43,533 bases of DNA from JAJFUE01 sp039683515 (GCA_039683515.1 JBDKRG010000039.1:1-43533); one strand, 5' to 3'; shown: positions 26,436 to 35,472, numbered from the stretch's first letter. The notes: a model not told the origin generated them from the letters alone. Translations and numbers: made by a program.

Positions 26436-27191
26436 ATGGAGAGCCAGCCCAGACAGCCGCGTTTCCCGTTCACGCTCGTTGAGCTGGTGTACGTGGTCTC
26501 CTTGATCCTGATCCTGGCGTCGGCCCCGTGCCCGGGCCTGTTCGAGGCCCCGCAGCGGGCCAGGGTCAGCCACGTCCTGAACGACCTGCGTTCGGTCGCC
26601 ATCGCGCTGGAGGCCTACGAAAGCGAGCGCGGCGCATACCCCCCGCGGCTCGAGGCCGTCAGCCGCTCCGCGGCGATCATCGACCGGCAAAAGACCGACA
26701 CGTTCGTCCCGTGGACGCTCGCCGACCGCTCGCTGTTCATCCTGTTCAAACCAAACCGCATCCGCATGCCATGGCCGGCGTGGACCGGCATCGCCCTGCT
26801 CGTTGTGTTCGCGGTGATCGACGCGGCGCGGCGGTTCAGCAAGCGAACCCCCAAACGCTGGCCGATGGCCGGCCTGCACGCGGCGGCGATCCTGTTCGCC
26901 GTCGCGTTCGCCTCGTGGCTGCTGAACTGGCAAACCGGCCTGGGCTACTACAGACGGCGAGAACTCGCTGCGACCCCGGCGCCGGAGTATGGCTACTGGA
27001 CCGATGGCAGGCACTACGTCTTGCAGGGTGTCGGCGTCAACGAAAAGCCCGACCTCGCCGATCTGAGCCGCGTGCCGATGGCCAGCCGCGACGCCGCGCT
27101 TCGGTTTCTCGCCGCATATTCCTACGACCCGACCAACGGCACCGCCACCCCCGGCGACATCTTCCGCGTCGGCATCGCCGGGGAAAATTGA
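26436..27191 (+). CDS. Prepilin-like protein with internal membrane helices, first tandem copy
   Basis: 251 residues from ATG 26436. The N-terminus 'PRFPFTLVELVYVVSLILIL' has the phenylalanine, +5 glutamate and hydrophobic stretch of a type IV prepilin/type II secretion pseudopilin. The residue before the cleavage point is proline, not glycine, so processing is doubtful. Residues ~48-75 ('VLNDLRSVAIALEAYESERG') look like the pseudopilin alpha-helix and short-peptide region. Unlike normal pilins it has two more hydrophobic segments ('AWTGIALLVVFAVI' and 'HAAAILFAVAFASWLL'). It ends in a globular part with 'LQGVGVNEKPDLADL' and 'SYDPTNGTATPGDIFRVG'. The downstream paralogue starts inside its stop codon. 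An envelope or secretion-related role is inferred. Confidence 0.72.
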   Translation: MESQPRQPRFPFTLVELVYVVSLILILASAPCPGLFEAPQRARVSHVLNDLRSVAIALEAYESERGAYPPRLEAVSRSAAIIDRQKTDTFVPWTLADRSLFILFKPNRIRMPWPAWTGIALLVVFAVIDAARRFSKRTPKRWPMAGLHAAAILFAVAFASWLLNWQTGLGYYRRRELAATPAPEYGYWTDGRHYVLQGVGVNEKPDLADLSRVPMASRDAALRFLAAYSYDPTNGTATPGDIFRVGIAGEN

Positions 27192-27886
27192 TGATGGGAC
27201 AGCGGACGGCGTTCAGCCTCTTTGAATTGATCACCGTGGTTCTGATCATCACGGTCCTGTCAGCCGTCACTGCGCGGCGGGCGTTCGAGGATCATCGGCG
27301 CGACGAGCCCGACCACGCCCGTGAAGAGCTGAAAGCGATCGCATCCGCTCTTGACGCCTATCGGCAGGCCCACGGCGTTTATCCGAGCAATCTCAAAGAC
27401 GTTCAACTGGACGGGCCGGATCGAAATCTATTCCGTATATGGGTGCCGACTGAGTCCGTGCTCTCCTATCCATGGCTGTTATCTGTTGCCTGCATATTGT
27501 TCATTGGCGTTATCGCTTTCGACATTGGATACCAATTTAAAACCAAATCGAAGCGGCGCTGGCTCCTTATTCCGGGCTACATTGGCGTCGTCTCATTGAG
27601 CGTGATCATGGTCAACTGGAGCCAGCCTGCGGGCTCTTACAGGGGGCGGGCCGAGCATGAAATGCCGTCCGACTTTGCGTATCGCTACAGAACCGACGGC
27701 AAGACGGGATTCGTTCTGCAGGCGGCCGGCGTCAACGAGAAACGCGATCTGGAAGACCTGGGCAAGACCCCGCTTGCCAATCCCGATGCCGCCAATCAGT
27801 TTCTTCTTCCCTACACTTACGACCCGACGAACGGCATTGGCAGCGCGGGCGACATTTTCCACATCGAATTCAAAAATCAGACCTGA
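27191..27886 (+). CDS. Prepilin-like protein with internal membrane helices, second tandem copy
   Basis: 231 residues. ATG 27191 shares its A with the TGA of the preceding gene, so translation is probably coupled; ATG 27194 is the next codon. The N-terminus 'TAFSLFELITVVLIITVLSA' is prepilin-like with Ala instead of Gly at -1 and Glu at +5. A helical segment follows ('REELKAIASALDAYRQAHGV'). Two extra membrane helices ('WLLSVACILFIGVIAFDIGY' and 'IPGYIGVVSLSVIMV') occupy the same places as in the first copy. The C-terminus 'LQAAGVNEKRDLEDLGKTPL ... YTYDPTNGIGSAGDIF' is clearly homologous to the upstream protein. Its middle is much more AT-rich: 23 of 60 bases in the line starting 27481 are G or C, against 42 of 60 in the line starting 26881 of its neighbour. 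Confidence 0.72.
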   Translation: MMGQRTAFSLFELITVVLIITVLSAVTARRAFEDHRRDEPDHAREELKAIASALDAYRQAHGVYPSNLKDVQLDGPDRNLFRIWVPTESVLSYPWLLSVACILFIGVIAFDIGYQFKTKSKRRWLLIPGYIGVVSLSVIMVNWSQPAGSYRGRAEHEMPSDFAYRYRTDGKTGFVLQAAGVNEKRDLEDLGKTPLANPDAANQFLLPYTYDPTNGIGSAGDIFHIEFKNQT

Positions 27887-27972
27887 TCCATCGCTTCCAT
27901 GCGGATTACACATATGCAATGTAAACAGCACAATGAATTTACAAAAAACCCTCCGCATTGCAGAATGACTGG

Positions 27973-29553
27973 GTGAGCGCGATTGGCTACCAGTGCCTGG
28001 TGCTGCATGCGCACCTGCCGTTCGTGCGGCATCCCGAATACGAGGAGTCGCTCGAGGAGCGCTGGCTGTTCGACGCGCTGACCGAGTGTTACCTGCCGCT
28101 CCTTTCGGTGATCGACGGCTGGCGGCGCGACGGCCTGGGCTTCGGCCTGACGCTCTCGCTCACGCCGACGCTCCTGGCCATGCTGCGCGACGACCTGCTG
28201 ATGGGCCGCTACCGCCGCCACCTGGACCGCCTCGTCGACCTCGCGCACCGCGAAGTCACGCGCACGCGGCTCATGCCCGAGTTCAACAATCTTGCCAGGC
28301 ATTACCTCGAACGCTTCGAGGCCTGCCGCCGCAACCTGGACGAGCGCTGGGGCGGCGACCCCGCCGGCGCGTTCGCCGCGATCGCCCGCGAGGGGCAACT
28401 CGAGCTGCTCGGCGGGCCCGCGACGCACCCCTTCCTGCCGCTCTTCCTGCACGAGCCCGAGTCGATCCGCGCCCAGCTGCGGATCGGCCTCGCCGAAACC
28501 GAACGGCAGCTCGGGATCCGCCCGCCGGGGCTCTGGAGCCCGGAGTGCGGCTGGGCGCCGGGGCTCGACATTTTCATGCGCACGGCCGGCATCGGCTACA
28601 CGTTCGTCGACGCGCACGGCCTGATCGCCGCGTGGCCGCCGCAGCCGGGCGTCCACGCCCCGGTGCGCACGCCGGCGGGGATGGTCATTTTCGGGCGCGA
28701 CCCCGAGACCTCGCGCCAGGTCTGGAACGCGCGCATCGGCTACCCCGGCGACCCCGCCTACCGCGAGTTCTACCGCGACATCGGCCACGACCTGGACCGC
28801 GAGTGGCTCGGCGAACTTCTGCCCGGCGGCGTGCGCGCCAACACCGGGATCAAATACCACCGCGTCACCGGCCCCGTCGGCCTCGGCGACAAGGCGATCT
28901 ACGACTCGAACGCGGTCGTCGGCCGGACGGCCGCGCACGCCGAGCACTTCGTCAACAGCCGCGCCGAGCAGGCGAAAAAACTCGGCCGCGACATGGACCG
29001 GCCGCCGCTGATCGTCTCGCCCTACGACGCCGAGCTGTTCGGCCACTGGTGGTACGAGGGGCCGATGTTCCTCGACGCCGCCATGCGGCGGCTGTGCGCG
29101 CCGGACTCGCCGATCGTGCCGGTCACGCCGACCGCCTACCTGCGGCGCCACGGCATCGCCAGCGTCGCGCAGCCGGCCTTCAGCTCATGGGGCGAGGGCG
29201 GCTACGCCCAGATCTGGCTCAACGAAATGACCGAGTGGATTTACCCGCGCCTCGACGCGGCGGCGCGGTCGATGCGGACGCTGGCCGCCCGCGAGGACCT
29301 GGACGCGCTCGCCCAACGGGCCCTGACGCAGATGGGCCGCGAGCTGCTGCTGGCCCAGGCCTCCGACTGGCCGTTCCTCATCCGGATCGGGAGCGCGCCG
29401 CATTACGCCCGCCAGCGCCTCGAGGAGCACCTCGGCTCGATCGAGCGGCTTGCCCAACAGATCAAGGCAAACGCCGTCGACGAGCCCTGGCTGGCCGACC
29501 TGGAATCCCGCCACAACATTTTCCCGAAGCTGGACTACAAGGCGTTCGCATAG
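27973..29553 (+). CDS. GH57 1,4-alpha-glucan branching enzyme
   Basis: A glycoside hydrolase family 57 protein of the DUF1957-containing branching-enzyme type, which makes alpha-1,6 branches in glycogen. It starts with 'CLVLHAHLPFVRHPEYEE'. The nucleophile is Glu191 in 'LWSPECGWAPG' and the acid/base is Asp352 in 'SPYDAELFGHWWYEG'; both match the published catalytic positions of the Thermus and Thermococcus enzymes. The C-terminal part ('REDLDALAQRALTQMGRELL', 'QASDWPFLIRIGSAPHYARQ') is the usual helical DUF1957 region. At about 526 residues it is normal for the family. The frame is open from TTG 27958, but GTG 27973 gives the usual N-terminus; neither has a clear ribosome site. No other glycogen gene is present in the window. 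Confidence 0.93.
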   Translation: MSAIGYQCLVLHAHLPFVRHPEYEESLEERWLFDALTECYLPLLSVIDGWRRDGLGFGLTLSLTPTLLAMLRDDLLMGRYRRHLDRLVDLAHREVTRTRLMPEFNNLARHYLERFEACRRNLDERWGGDPAGAFAAIAREGQLELLGGPATHPFLPLFLHEPESIRAQLRIGLAETERQLGIRPPGLWSPECGWAPGLDIFMRTAGIGYTFVDAHGLIAAWPPQPGVHAPVRTPAGMVIFGRDPETSRQVWNARIGYPGDPAYREFYRDIGHDLDREWLGELLPGGVRANTGIKYHRVTGPVGLGDKAIYDSNAVVGRTAAHAEHFVNSRAEQAKKLGRDMDRPPLIVSPYDAELFGHWWYEGPMFLDAAMRRLCAPDSPIVPVTPTAYLRRHGIASVAQPAFSSWGEGGYAQIWLNEMTEWIYPRLDAAARSMRTLAAREDLDALAQRALTQMGRELLLAQASDWPFLIRIGSAPHYARQRLEEHLGSIERLAQQIKANAVDEPWLADLESRHNIFPKLDYKAFA

Positions 29554-29711
29554 GGGCCCACGGCCCTGGGGCCTGGAGCGCTTGACGATAATTTTCCGTT
29601 CGTGCTCGTGCTCGTGCTCGTAATCGTAATCGTAATCGAACCAATCACCGACTCTTGAAACTGATAACCATTGGGATCGTGCCGATTGCCGGAAAACTTT
29701 TGTCAACCGCT
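29554..29711. repeat. Convergent gap with CGTGCT/CGTAAT hexamer repeats
   Basis: At 29599-29638, three CGTGCT units are followed by three CGTAAT units, the same order as at 26261-26306. They sit between the convergent branching-enzyme and methyltransferase genes. No clear terminator with a T-run was found. Confidence 0.75.
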
Positions 29712-30449
29712 CTATGAGACCTTGGTCGCGAAAATGAGCAGGCGGTCGGCATCGGCCGGCGCGAACGGACGGCCGGTGAAGTCCCCGAACGCCTGGTCGA
29801 TCGCGAAGCCGGCGCGGGCGAGCATGCGCCGGATTTGAGACGGGGTGTAGAGCCGCAGGGCATAGCCGGCCCGTTCGCGGCCGCCGGGCCACTTCCAGCG
29901 CGTGCGGTTGTGCATCGTCTGCGTCGCGGCGTCCCAGCGGAACTCCTCGACGGCCTCGTAGCGCGCGGTCGCATAGCGGATCACCGGCTCGCGCCGCACG
30001 ATCGCCAGCAGCCCCCGGCGGTTGGGCAGGTCCATCACGAGCCGCCCGCCGGGCTTGAGGATCCGCGCCATTTCGGCCAGTTGGCGGCGGTCGCCGTCGC
30101 TGCCGGCCGGGAAATACCCGAAACTGTTCAGAAGGTTCAGGACGACGTGCGCCGAGCCGTCGGCGAGCGGCACGCGGCTCATGTCGCAGCAGACCCGCCA
30201 CGCCCCGTGAATGTCGGCGAGGAAGACGGCGTTCAGGTCGCCGCCGATCAGGCGCAGGCCGGGCCGGCGGGCGCGGATCGCCTCGAGGTGGCGGCCGTAG
30301 GCGCACGGCAGATCGACCCAGACCTGGCCCGCGCGCGACTTGAGGCGCGCCAGCAGGAAATCGACCTCCGCCTCCGTCTGCTCCACGGGCAGCAGCCATT
30401 GCCGGTAGAAGTCACGGTAGGCGCGGCCGAAGTAGTTGTGGGCGTTCAT
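29712..30449 (-). CDS. SAM-dependent methyltransferase, class I
   Basis: 245 residues. The Rossmann-fold motifs are a variant motif I 'VWVDLPCAYGRHLEAI' (usually D.PCG.GRH), 'LRLIGGDLNAVFL' for the acidic residue binding the SAM ribose, 'CCDMSRVPLADGSAHVVLN', then 'NSFGYF' and 'RILKPGGRLVMDLPNR'. The C-terminal half ('RYEAVEEFRWDAATQTMHNR', 'RLYTPSQIRRMLARAGFAI') resembles small-molecule methyltransferases of the Methyltransf_11/25 group. The substrate is unknown. It is transcribed alone on the minus strand, convergent with the branching-enzyme gene, with the large palindromic element just upstream of its start. Confidence 0.85.
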   Translation of the reverse strand: MNAHNYFGRAYRDFYRQWLLPVEQTEAEVDFLLARLKSRAGQVWVDLPCAYGRHLEAIRARRPGLRLIGGDLNAVFLADIHGAWRVCCDMSRVPLADGSAHVVLNLLNSFGYFPAGSDGDRRQLAEMARILKPGGRLVMDLPNRRGLLAIVRREPVIRYATARYEAVEEFRWDAATQTMHNRTRWKWPGGRERAGYALRLYTPSQIRRMLARAGFAIDQAFGDFTGRPFAPADADRLLIFATKVS

Positions 30450-30864
30450 ATATGTTCGAGTGGTTGACGGAATTGATCCGTTCGTGCGTCGTGATCAGCT
30501 TGCCAGCCGAAGCCTTGGCGAAGGCTGATGCGTCGTAATCCTAACTTGGCGCATAGCCAGAACCCAATCGGCGGACCGGTCAAAGCGCCAAAGGCGCGGA
30601 ATCATACCAGCCAGGGGCGAAGCGAAGCGGAGCCCCAGGTCAGCGACGGCATCAACCGAGCGCTGAAAGCGCGTCTCATCGCCGCGCAACCCGCGGATGA
30701 TGCGCTCCTTCAGAGCGCTTGTGTGTTTGCCGATCTATCCTGGGGCTGCGCTTCGCTTCGCCCCAGGCTGGCATCAAACGCGCCTTTGGCGCTCAGCCGG
30801 AATTTGTGCGCATCTTGCATTCAAATTCGGCCGTAACAGAGTAATCGTAATCGAACCCACCACG
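30450..30864. repeat. Gap with REP-like hairpin, 208-bp imperfect palindrome and CGTAAT units
   Basis: From left to right: a GTGCGTC-type unit and the third copy of the 26-bp hairpin element (30503-30528) followed by CGTAAT, the long palindrome at 30585-30792 (listed separately), and two CGTAAT units at about 30839-30852. An open frame on the plus strand across the palindrome is an artefact of its composition. Confidence 0.75.
30585..30792. repeat. 208-bp imperfect palindrome (MITE-like or structured-RNA element)
   Basis: The arms are 30585-30639 and 30739-30792, with an inner inverted pair at 30658-30719. All share one symmetry point between 30688 and 30689. Matching blocks are GCGCCAAAGGCGCG and its complement, GGGGCGAAGCGAAGCG and CGCTTCGCTTCGCCCC, and AGCGCTGAA with TTCAGAGCGCT. 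No transposase lies beside it. Confidence 0.85.
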
Positions 30865-31971
30865 CTACAGGCGGATTTTCGAGAGTCTCAGGTACAGCAG
30901 GTAATCGATCACGGCGAAAATCAACACGGATCCCCACCCCGCCACGACGGGGTTCAGCCATTGCTGCTGGCCGAAGTTGCCGAAGACGGCGTTGAGGACG
31001 TAATACGAAACCGCGACGACCAGGCCGAGCGCCACGCCCTGCGTGAAGTGGCGCGCGTGGACGTCGACGACGACCGCGAACCCGAGCAGCACCATGAGGA
31101 ACGTGGCCACCGGGAACGCCAGCTTCTTGTGCAGCGAAATGGTCGAGTTCAGGACCGACTCGCTGCTCTTGTTGAGCATCGCGTCGCGGTAGTTCTTGAG
31201 CTCGAGGATGTTCATTTCCTCGGGCGCCTTCGAGCGCCTGAGGAAATCGTCGAGGCCGGCTTCCATCTGGATCTGGATCGTCGGGTAGCGGTCGAACCGC
31301 TGGAGCGTGCCGTCGCGGTTGAACAGCCGCTGCTCGACGTTGGTGAATTCCCAGTAGTCGTCGCCGCGGGGCGACGGGGCCGCGCGGTCGGCGTCGATGC
31401 GGCGCTCGATCCCCGAGCCGTCCGGATACATGTCGATGATCGTCGGAAACTGCATCAGCTTCATGCTCGAGAGGTATGCCTGGACGCAGTAGAAGCGGTT
31501 CTTCTCGCCCTTCTCGAACAGGTTGACGCGCTTGTCGAACACGCGCTCGCTCCCGCCGCGGATGTCGACCTTCTCGAGCTGGCGCGCCTTGAATTCGGCC
31601 CGGGGGACGACGTATTCGTTGAACAACAGCGTGAAGACCATCAGCCCGGACCCGAAGATGATCGCCGGGATTGACAGCCGCCGGAAACTGACGCCGGCGG
31701 CGACCATCGCGAGGATCTCGCGGTTCTTGGCGAGGATGCCGTAGGCGAAAATCCCCGACATCAGGCCGACGATCGGCATCGCGTCGACGAGCTGGCCGGG
31801 CAACCGGCAGGCAAGAAACATAATGACGGTCATGATCGACGGCGAGCTCTCGATGATGTCCTTGCGCGTGTCGTAGGCCTCGTAGGTCAGCATGATCACG
31901 ACGCAGAACGCCGCGAACAGGAAGAAAAAGTAGAAGATTTCCTTGAAGATATAGCGGGTGATGAGCTTCAT
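30865..31971 (-). CDS. LptF/LptG-family lipopolysaccharide export permease
   Basis: 368 residues from ATG 31971 (MKLITRYIFKEIFYFF), the typical LptF/G beginning; the frame is open to 32043 but the extra N-terminus is not family-like. It has three N-terminal helices ('FFFLFAAFCVVIMLTYEAY', 'LPGQLVDAMPIVGLMSGIFA', and 'LSIPAIIFGSGLMVFTLLFN' after the coupling segment 'NREILAMVAAGVSFRRL'). A periplasmic beta-jellyroll region of ~150 residues follows, then three C-terminal helices ('FPVATFLMVLLGFAVVV', 'GVALGLVVAVSYYVLNAVFG', 'VLIFAVIDYLLYLRLSK'). In the Lpt system two such permeases and LptB move LPS from the inner membrane to the periplasmic bridge. Only one is encoded here, and the ATPase upstream is LolD-like rather than LptB. 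Whether it acts as F or G cannot be decided. Confidence 0.9.
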   Translation of the reverse strand: MKLITRYIFKEIFYFFFLFAAFCVVIMLTYEAYDTRKDIIESSPSIMTVIMFLACRLPGQLVDAMPIVGLMSGIFAYGILAKNREILAMVAAGVSFRRLSIPAIIFGSGLMVFTLLFNEYVVPRAEFKARQLEKVDIRGGSERVFDKRVNLFEKGEKNRFYCVQAYLSSMKLMQFPTIIDMYPDGSGIERRIDADRAAPSPRGDDYWEFTNVEQRLFNRDGTLQRFDRYPTIQIQMEAGLDDFLRRSKAPEEMNILELKNYRDAMLNKSSESVLNSTISLHKKLAFPVATFLMVLLGFAVVVDVHARHFTQGVALGLVVAVSYYVLNAVFGNFGQQQWLNPVVAGWGSVLIFAVIDYLLYLRLSKIRL

Positions 31972-32077
31972 CGAGGGCGGGAACTTTTCCGACTCAGGGT
32001 TGGAAGACGTCCCGGGGCAGCCCGGGCCGCGAATAACCAGCATACCGCCGCCGGCGGATCCCTCACAAGCCCGATCG

Positions 32078-32806
<729 letters not shown>

Positions 32807-33051
32807 TGAATCGTTCCCCTTCGGCGCCCTGCTGGTCGGCGCACGGAAACATCATCCGTGTTCGGGCGGTGAAAAGTCAAGCGGCACACATTTGCGCCCA
32901 CCCGCCATGACAAACAAAGTGGGCTGCCGGTTCCGGCAACCCACGCTCAAAGGGGCGAAAAAAATGAGAGACAGGCCGAATCCCGTCTCTCATCTCTCAT
33001 CTCTCAGATCTCATCGCTCATCTCTCGTATCTCATCTCTCGCTCAATCCGG
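32807..33051. repeat. Gap with CTCATCT heptamer repeats and paired hairpin
   Basis: 32982-33045 is a run of CTCATCT-type heptamers, the family also found at 15754-15795. An ATGAGAGAC at 32964-32972 pairs exactly with GTCTCTCAT at 32985-32993 across a 12-base loop. Nothing resembling a gene is present. Confidence 0.75.
32911..32944 (-). terminator. Intrinsic terminator for the subtilase gene
   Basis: On the minus strand, a stem of GTGGG + one mismatch + TGCCGG paired with CCGGCA + CCCAC (32919-32944) is followed by TTTGTTTG (complement of 32911-32918). It lies about 110 bp after the subtilase stop, beyond the heptamer repeat. Confidence 0.65.
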
Positions 33052-34356
33052 CTACCACAGCTCCGGGACGAGAACGACGCCCTCGCGCTGGCCGTCGAAG
33101 CTGTAGATGGAGGTCGGGCTGTCCAGCGGCGCGGTCCCGACCGCGCCTGCGTTGGCGCGGATCAGCCCGCGGACGGATTCCACGTCCGTCGTGGCCGCCG
33201 AGGCCTCGAAGAACCGCGCCACGACGCCGCAGACGTGCGGCGACGCCATGCTCGTCCCCGACATGCGGGTCGTGCCGCCGCCGAGCTTCGTCGAGAGGAT
33301 CCCGACCGACGAGATCGCGCCGGCGCGCGAGATGTCTTCCTGGTCCTCGCCCGGCGCCGAAACCGTCACGCCGATCCCGGTCGATTCGGAGAAGGCCCCG
33401 TCGGTCGTGAAGAAGGAGGCCGTGTCCGCGCCGATGCCGGCGGGATAATAGCGATACTTGCTCGTCCCGGTCTTGGCGGTCGTGCTGGCGATCGCCAGGA
33501 CTTCCGGATACGTCGAGGGAACCTGCTGCGCGACTTCGAGCGAGGCGTCGTTGCCGGCGGCGACCACGACGACGATCCCCGCCTGGTAGAGCGTCTGGAT
33601 GCAGGACCGCAGTTGCGGGTTGTCGTCGAGCGAACCGTCGCGGCCGAGGCTCATGTTGACGACGCGGATCGCCGGCGAAACGCTCGCGGCATTGGCGCTG
33701 ACCCAGTCCAGCCCCGCCATGATCGTGGCGTCCGTGCCGTAGCCCTGCGCGTCCAGGACCTTGACGGCATAGAGGGTCGCCCCCGGCGCGACGCCGACCA
33801 CGCCGATGTCGTTGTTGCGGGCGGCGATGATGCCGCTGACGTGCGTCCCGTGCCCTTCGTCATCCTGGGCCGAGCTCCCGTAAGCCGTGTACGAGCTCGT
33901 CGCCGGCGCCACCGGAAGATCGGCATTGGCCAGGTCGATGCCGGTGTCGACCACCGCGACGCCGACCCCGGCGCCCGTAAACACCGACTGGGCCGGCGAG
34001 GCGCCGATCCGGGCGATCCCCGCCGGGATGACCTGGGCCGCCACGGGGTTCTTGGGCGGCTTGGTCCTCGCGCTCACCGTGCCGATCGCCTTGACGACCC
34101 GGTCGGGCACGATCGAGACGACGTCCGGGTCGCTCCCAAGCGCCTTGAGCTTGCCCGGCGGGATCGACGCCGCGAACCCCTTGACCGCGGATTTGTAGAC
34201 GAAATCGGGCGCCACGGCGTGCTTGGCGATCACCTTGGCCGGCGCGGCCGTGTCCTTGACTTGAACGATGTAGCGGCCCGGGACGACACTCGGCGCCGCG
34301 CTCGCGATAGAGGCCATTGCCATTGCGGCAAGCGCCAGAAAGACGAACCTGGTCAT
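33052..34356 (-). CDS. Secreted subtilisin-like serine protease (S8) with I9 propeptide
   Basis: 434 residues from ATG 34356, chosen because AGGAG lies seven bases upstream and a signal peptide begins there (MTRFVFLALAAMAMA, cleavage near 'ASA'). Residues ~26-90 form an inhibitor I9-type propeptide ('VPGRYIVQVKD ... GFAASIPPGKLKALGSDPDV'). The catalytic domain has Asp137 in 'VAVVDTGID', His172 in 'GHGTHVSG', oxyanion Asn269 in 'VVAAGND' and Ser369 in 'GTSMASPH', so it should be active. The protein ends soon after the catalytic domain, with no sorting or C-terminal adhesion domain. It is likely secreted, autoprocessed and used for extracellular protein degradation. It is transcribed alone. Confidence 0.95.
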   Translation of the reverse strand: MTRFVFLALAAMAMASIASAAPSVVPGRYIVQVKDTAAPAKVIAKHAVAPDFVYKSAVKGFAASIPPGKLKALGSDPDVVSIVPDRVVKAIGTVSARTKPPKNPVAAQVIPAGIARIGASPAQSVFTGAGVGVAVVDTGIDLANADLPVAPATSSYTAYGSSAQDDEGHGTHVSGIIAARNNDIGVVGVAPGATLYAVKVLDAQGYGTDATIMAGLDWVSANAASVSPAIRVVNMSLGRDGSLDDNPQLRSCIQTLYQAGIVVVVAAGNDASLEVAQQVPSTYPEVLAIASTTAKTGTSKYRYYPAGIGADTASFFTTDGAFSESTGIGVTVSAPGEDQEDISRAGAISSVGILSTKLGGGTTRMSGTSMASPHVCGVVARFFEASAATTDVESVRGLIRANAGAVGTAPLDSPTSIYSFDGQREGVVLVPELW

Positions 34357-34692
34357 GATCGTGCTCCTTTGGATGAACGGACGTGATCGCCGAGGCTGAT
34401 ACAAGTCCATTGCGTGAGGCCCGGGTGACGGCATCGGCATAACTCTTCCGCGCTCCGCGGAAACCGATCTCTTCTTATGTGGAAGGATTTTCCATTGGGT
34501 CGGCCCGAAAAATCAAGAACCAAGTAGGCCCGCGCCGGCATGGATAACGATCCTGTTAGTGCTGTGGCCACCTCTTTTGATGGCTATTTTCTCTTTTCCC
34601 TTAAGTCCCCTGGGTCCTTTGGGTCCTTTCGCCAACCCGCCCCGCCTTGACGGCTTTTCGGTGAATCGTTAGTGTTGTGCTGGAGAGCCCCG
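34357..34692. other. Divergent gap with nonamer (GGGTCCTTT) repeats
   Basis: 336 bp between the divergent subtilase and WecG genes. 34594-34630 carries GTCCCCTGG/GTCCTTTGG-type nonamers, the same family as 18431-18460 and 43191-43236. No clear promoter pair was found; 34480-34600 is somewhat AT-rich and is the most likely place for one. Confidence 0.55.
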
Positions 34693-35472
34693 ATGCCGCC
34701 TGATGAAAAAACCGCCCCCGAGCCGGTAATGCTGGGCAACGTGCCGCTGTCCCCGGTCGGCGCCGCGCAGGCGGAAGACCTGATCGCGGGCTGGGTCGGC
34801 CGCGCCCCCCTGCGCACCGTCGTCACGCCCAACGTCGATCACGTCATCGAGCTCCAGGCCAACGCCGCCTTCCGTGTTGCGTATCAAAACGCCGCGCTGT
34901 CGCTGGCCGACGGCGCGTGGGTCGCATGGGCCGCGCAATGGCTCGGCCTCCCCGGCATCGAAAAGGTTTCCGGCTCGGACCTCGTGCCGGAGCTCTGCCG
35001 GCGGGCAGCGCGCGAAGGCTGGCGGGTGTTCTTCGTCGGCGGCGCGAGCGAGGCCGCCCTCGCCGAGTCGCTCGAGAAAATCCGCGAGCGGTTCGCCGGC
35101 ATCGTGATCGGCGGAGCCTGCCCGCCGATGGGGTTTGAACTGAACCCATCAACCAACGAGCGGCTGTTGAGCCGGATTTCCGAGTTCGGCCCCGGCCTGC
35201 TGCTCATGGGTTGCGGCGCGCCCAAGAGCGAGGTCTGGCTCGACCGCCACCGCGACCGGATCGGCAAGGGCGTGGCCATCGCGATCGGCGCCGGCGTGCG
35301 GTTCCTTGCCGGCCAGGAGCGGCGCGCGCCGCGCTGGATGCAGCGCGCCGGACTCGAGTGGGCGTGGCGACTCGCGCACGACCCGCTCCGGCTGTGGCGG
35401 CGCTACCTCGTGCGCGACGCGAAATTCCTGCCGCTGGTGGTCAAATGGCGCATGCGCCGCAAACAGTCCTGA
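34693..35472 (+). CDS. WecG/TagA/CpsF family glycosyltransferase
   Basis: 259 residues from ATG 34693 with GGAGAG upstream; a TTG at 34672 is in frame but less likely. Family motifs are 'VVTPNVDHVIELQAN', 'LADGAWVAWAAQWLG', 'KVSGSDLVPELC', 'WRVFFVGGASEA', 'GLLLMGCGAPKSEVWL' and 'IGAGVRFLAGQERRAPRWMQ' followed by 'LEWAWRLAHDPLRLWRRYL'. These GT26 enzymes transfer N-acetylmannosamine-type or uronic sugars to lipid-linked intermediates in wall teichoic acid, enterobacterial common antigen or exopolysaccharide synthesis at the cytoplasmic membrane face. The gene overlaps the O-antigen ligase-like gene by 28 bp, indicating coupled translation and a shared polysaccharide pathway. The exact sugar is not predictable. 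Confidence 0.92.
   Translation: MPPDEKTAPEPVMLGNVPLSPVGAAQAEDLIAGWVGRAPLRTVVTPNVDHVIELQANAAFRVAYQNAALSLADGAWVAWAAQWLGLPGIEKVSGSDLVPELCRRAAREGWRVFFVGGASEAALAESLEKIRERFAGIVIGGACPPMGFELNPSTNERLLSRISEFGPGLLLMGCGAPKSEVWLDRHRDRIGKGVAIAIGAGVRFLAGQERRAPRWMQRAGLEWAWRLAHDPLRLWRRYLVRDAKFLPLVVKWRMRRKQS

Noticed and set aside
27993..29585. A 530-codon plus-strand frame overlapping the branching enzyme
   Set aside because: It is in another frame of the GH57 gene, made almost wholly of Arg, Ala and Pro.
30528..30836. A 102-codon ORF across the large palindrome
   Set aside because: Its sequence is dictated by the palindrome and REP element, without a ribosome site or family resemblance.
32881..32895. Sigma-54 promoter-like GGCAC...TTTGC
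   Set aside because: The spacing between GG and GC is nine rather than ten bases, and no plus-strand gene follows.
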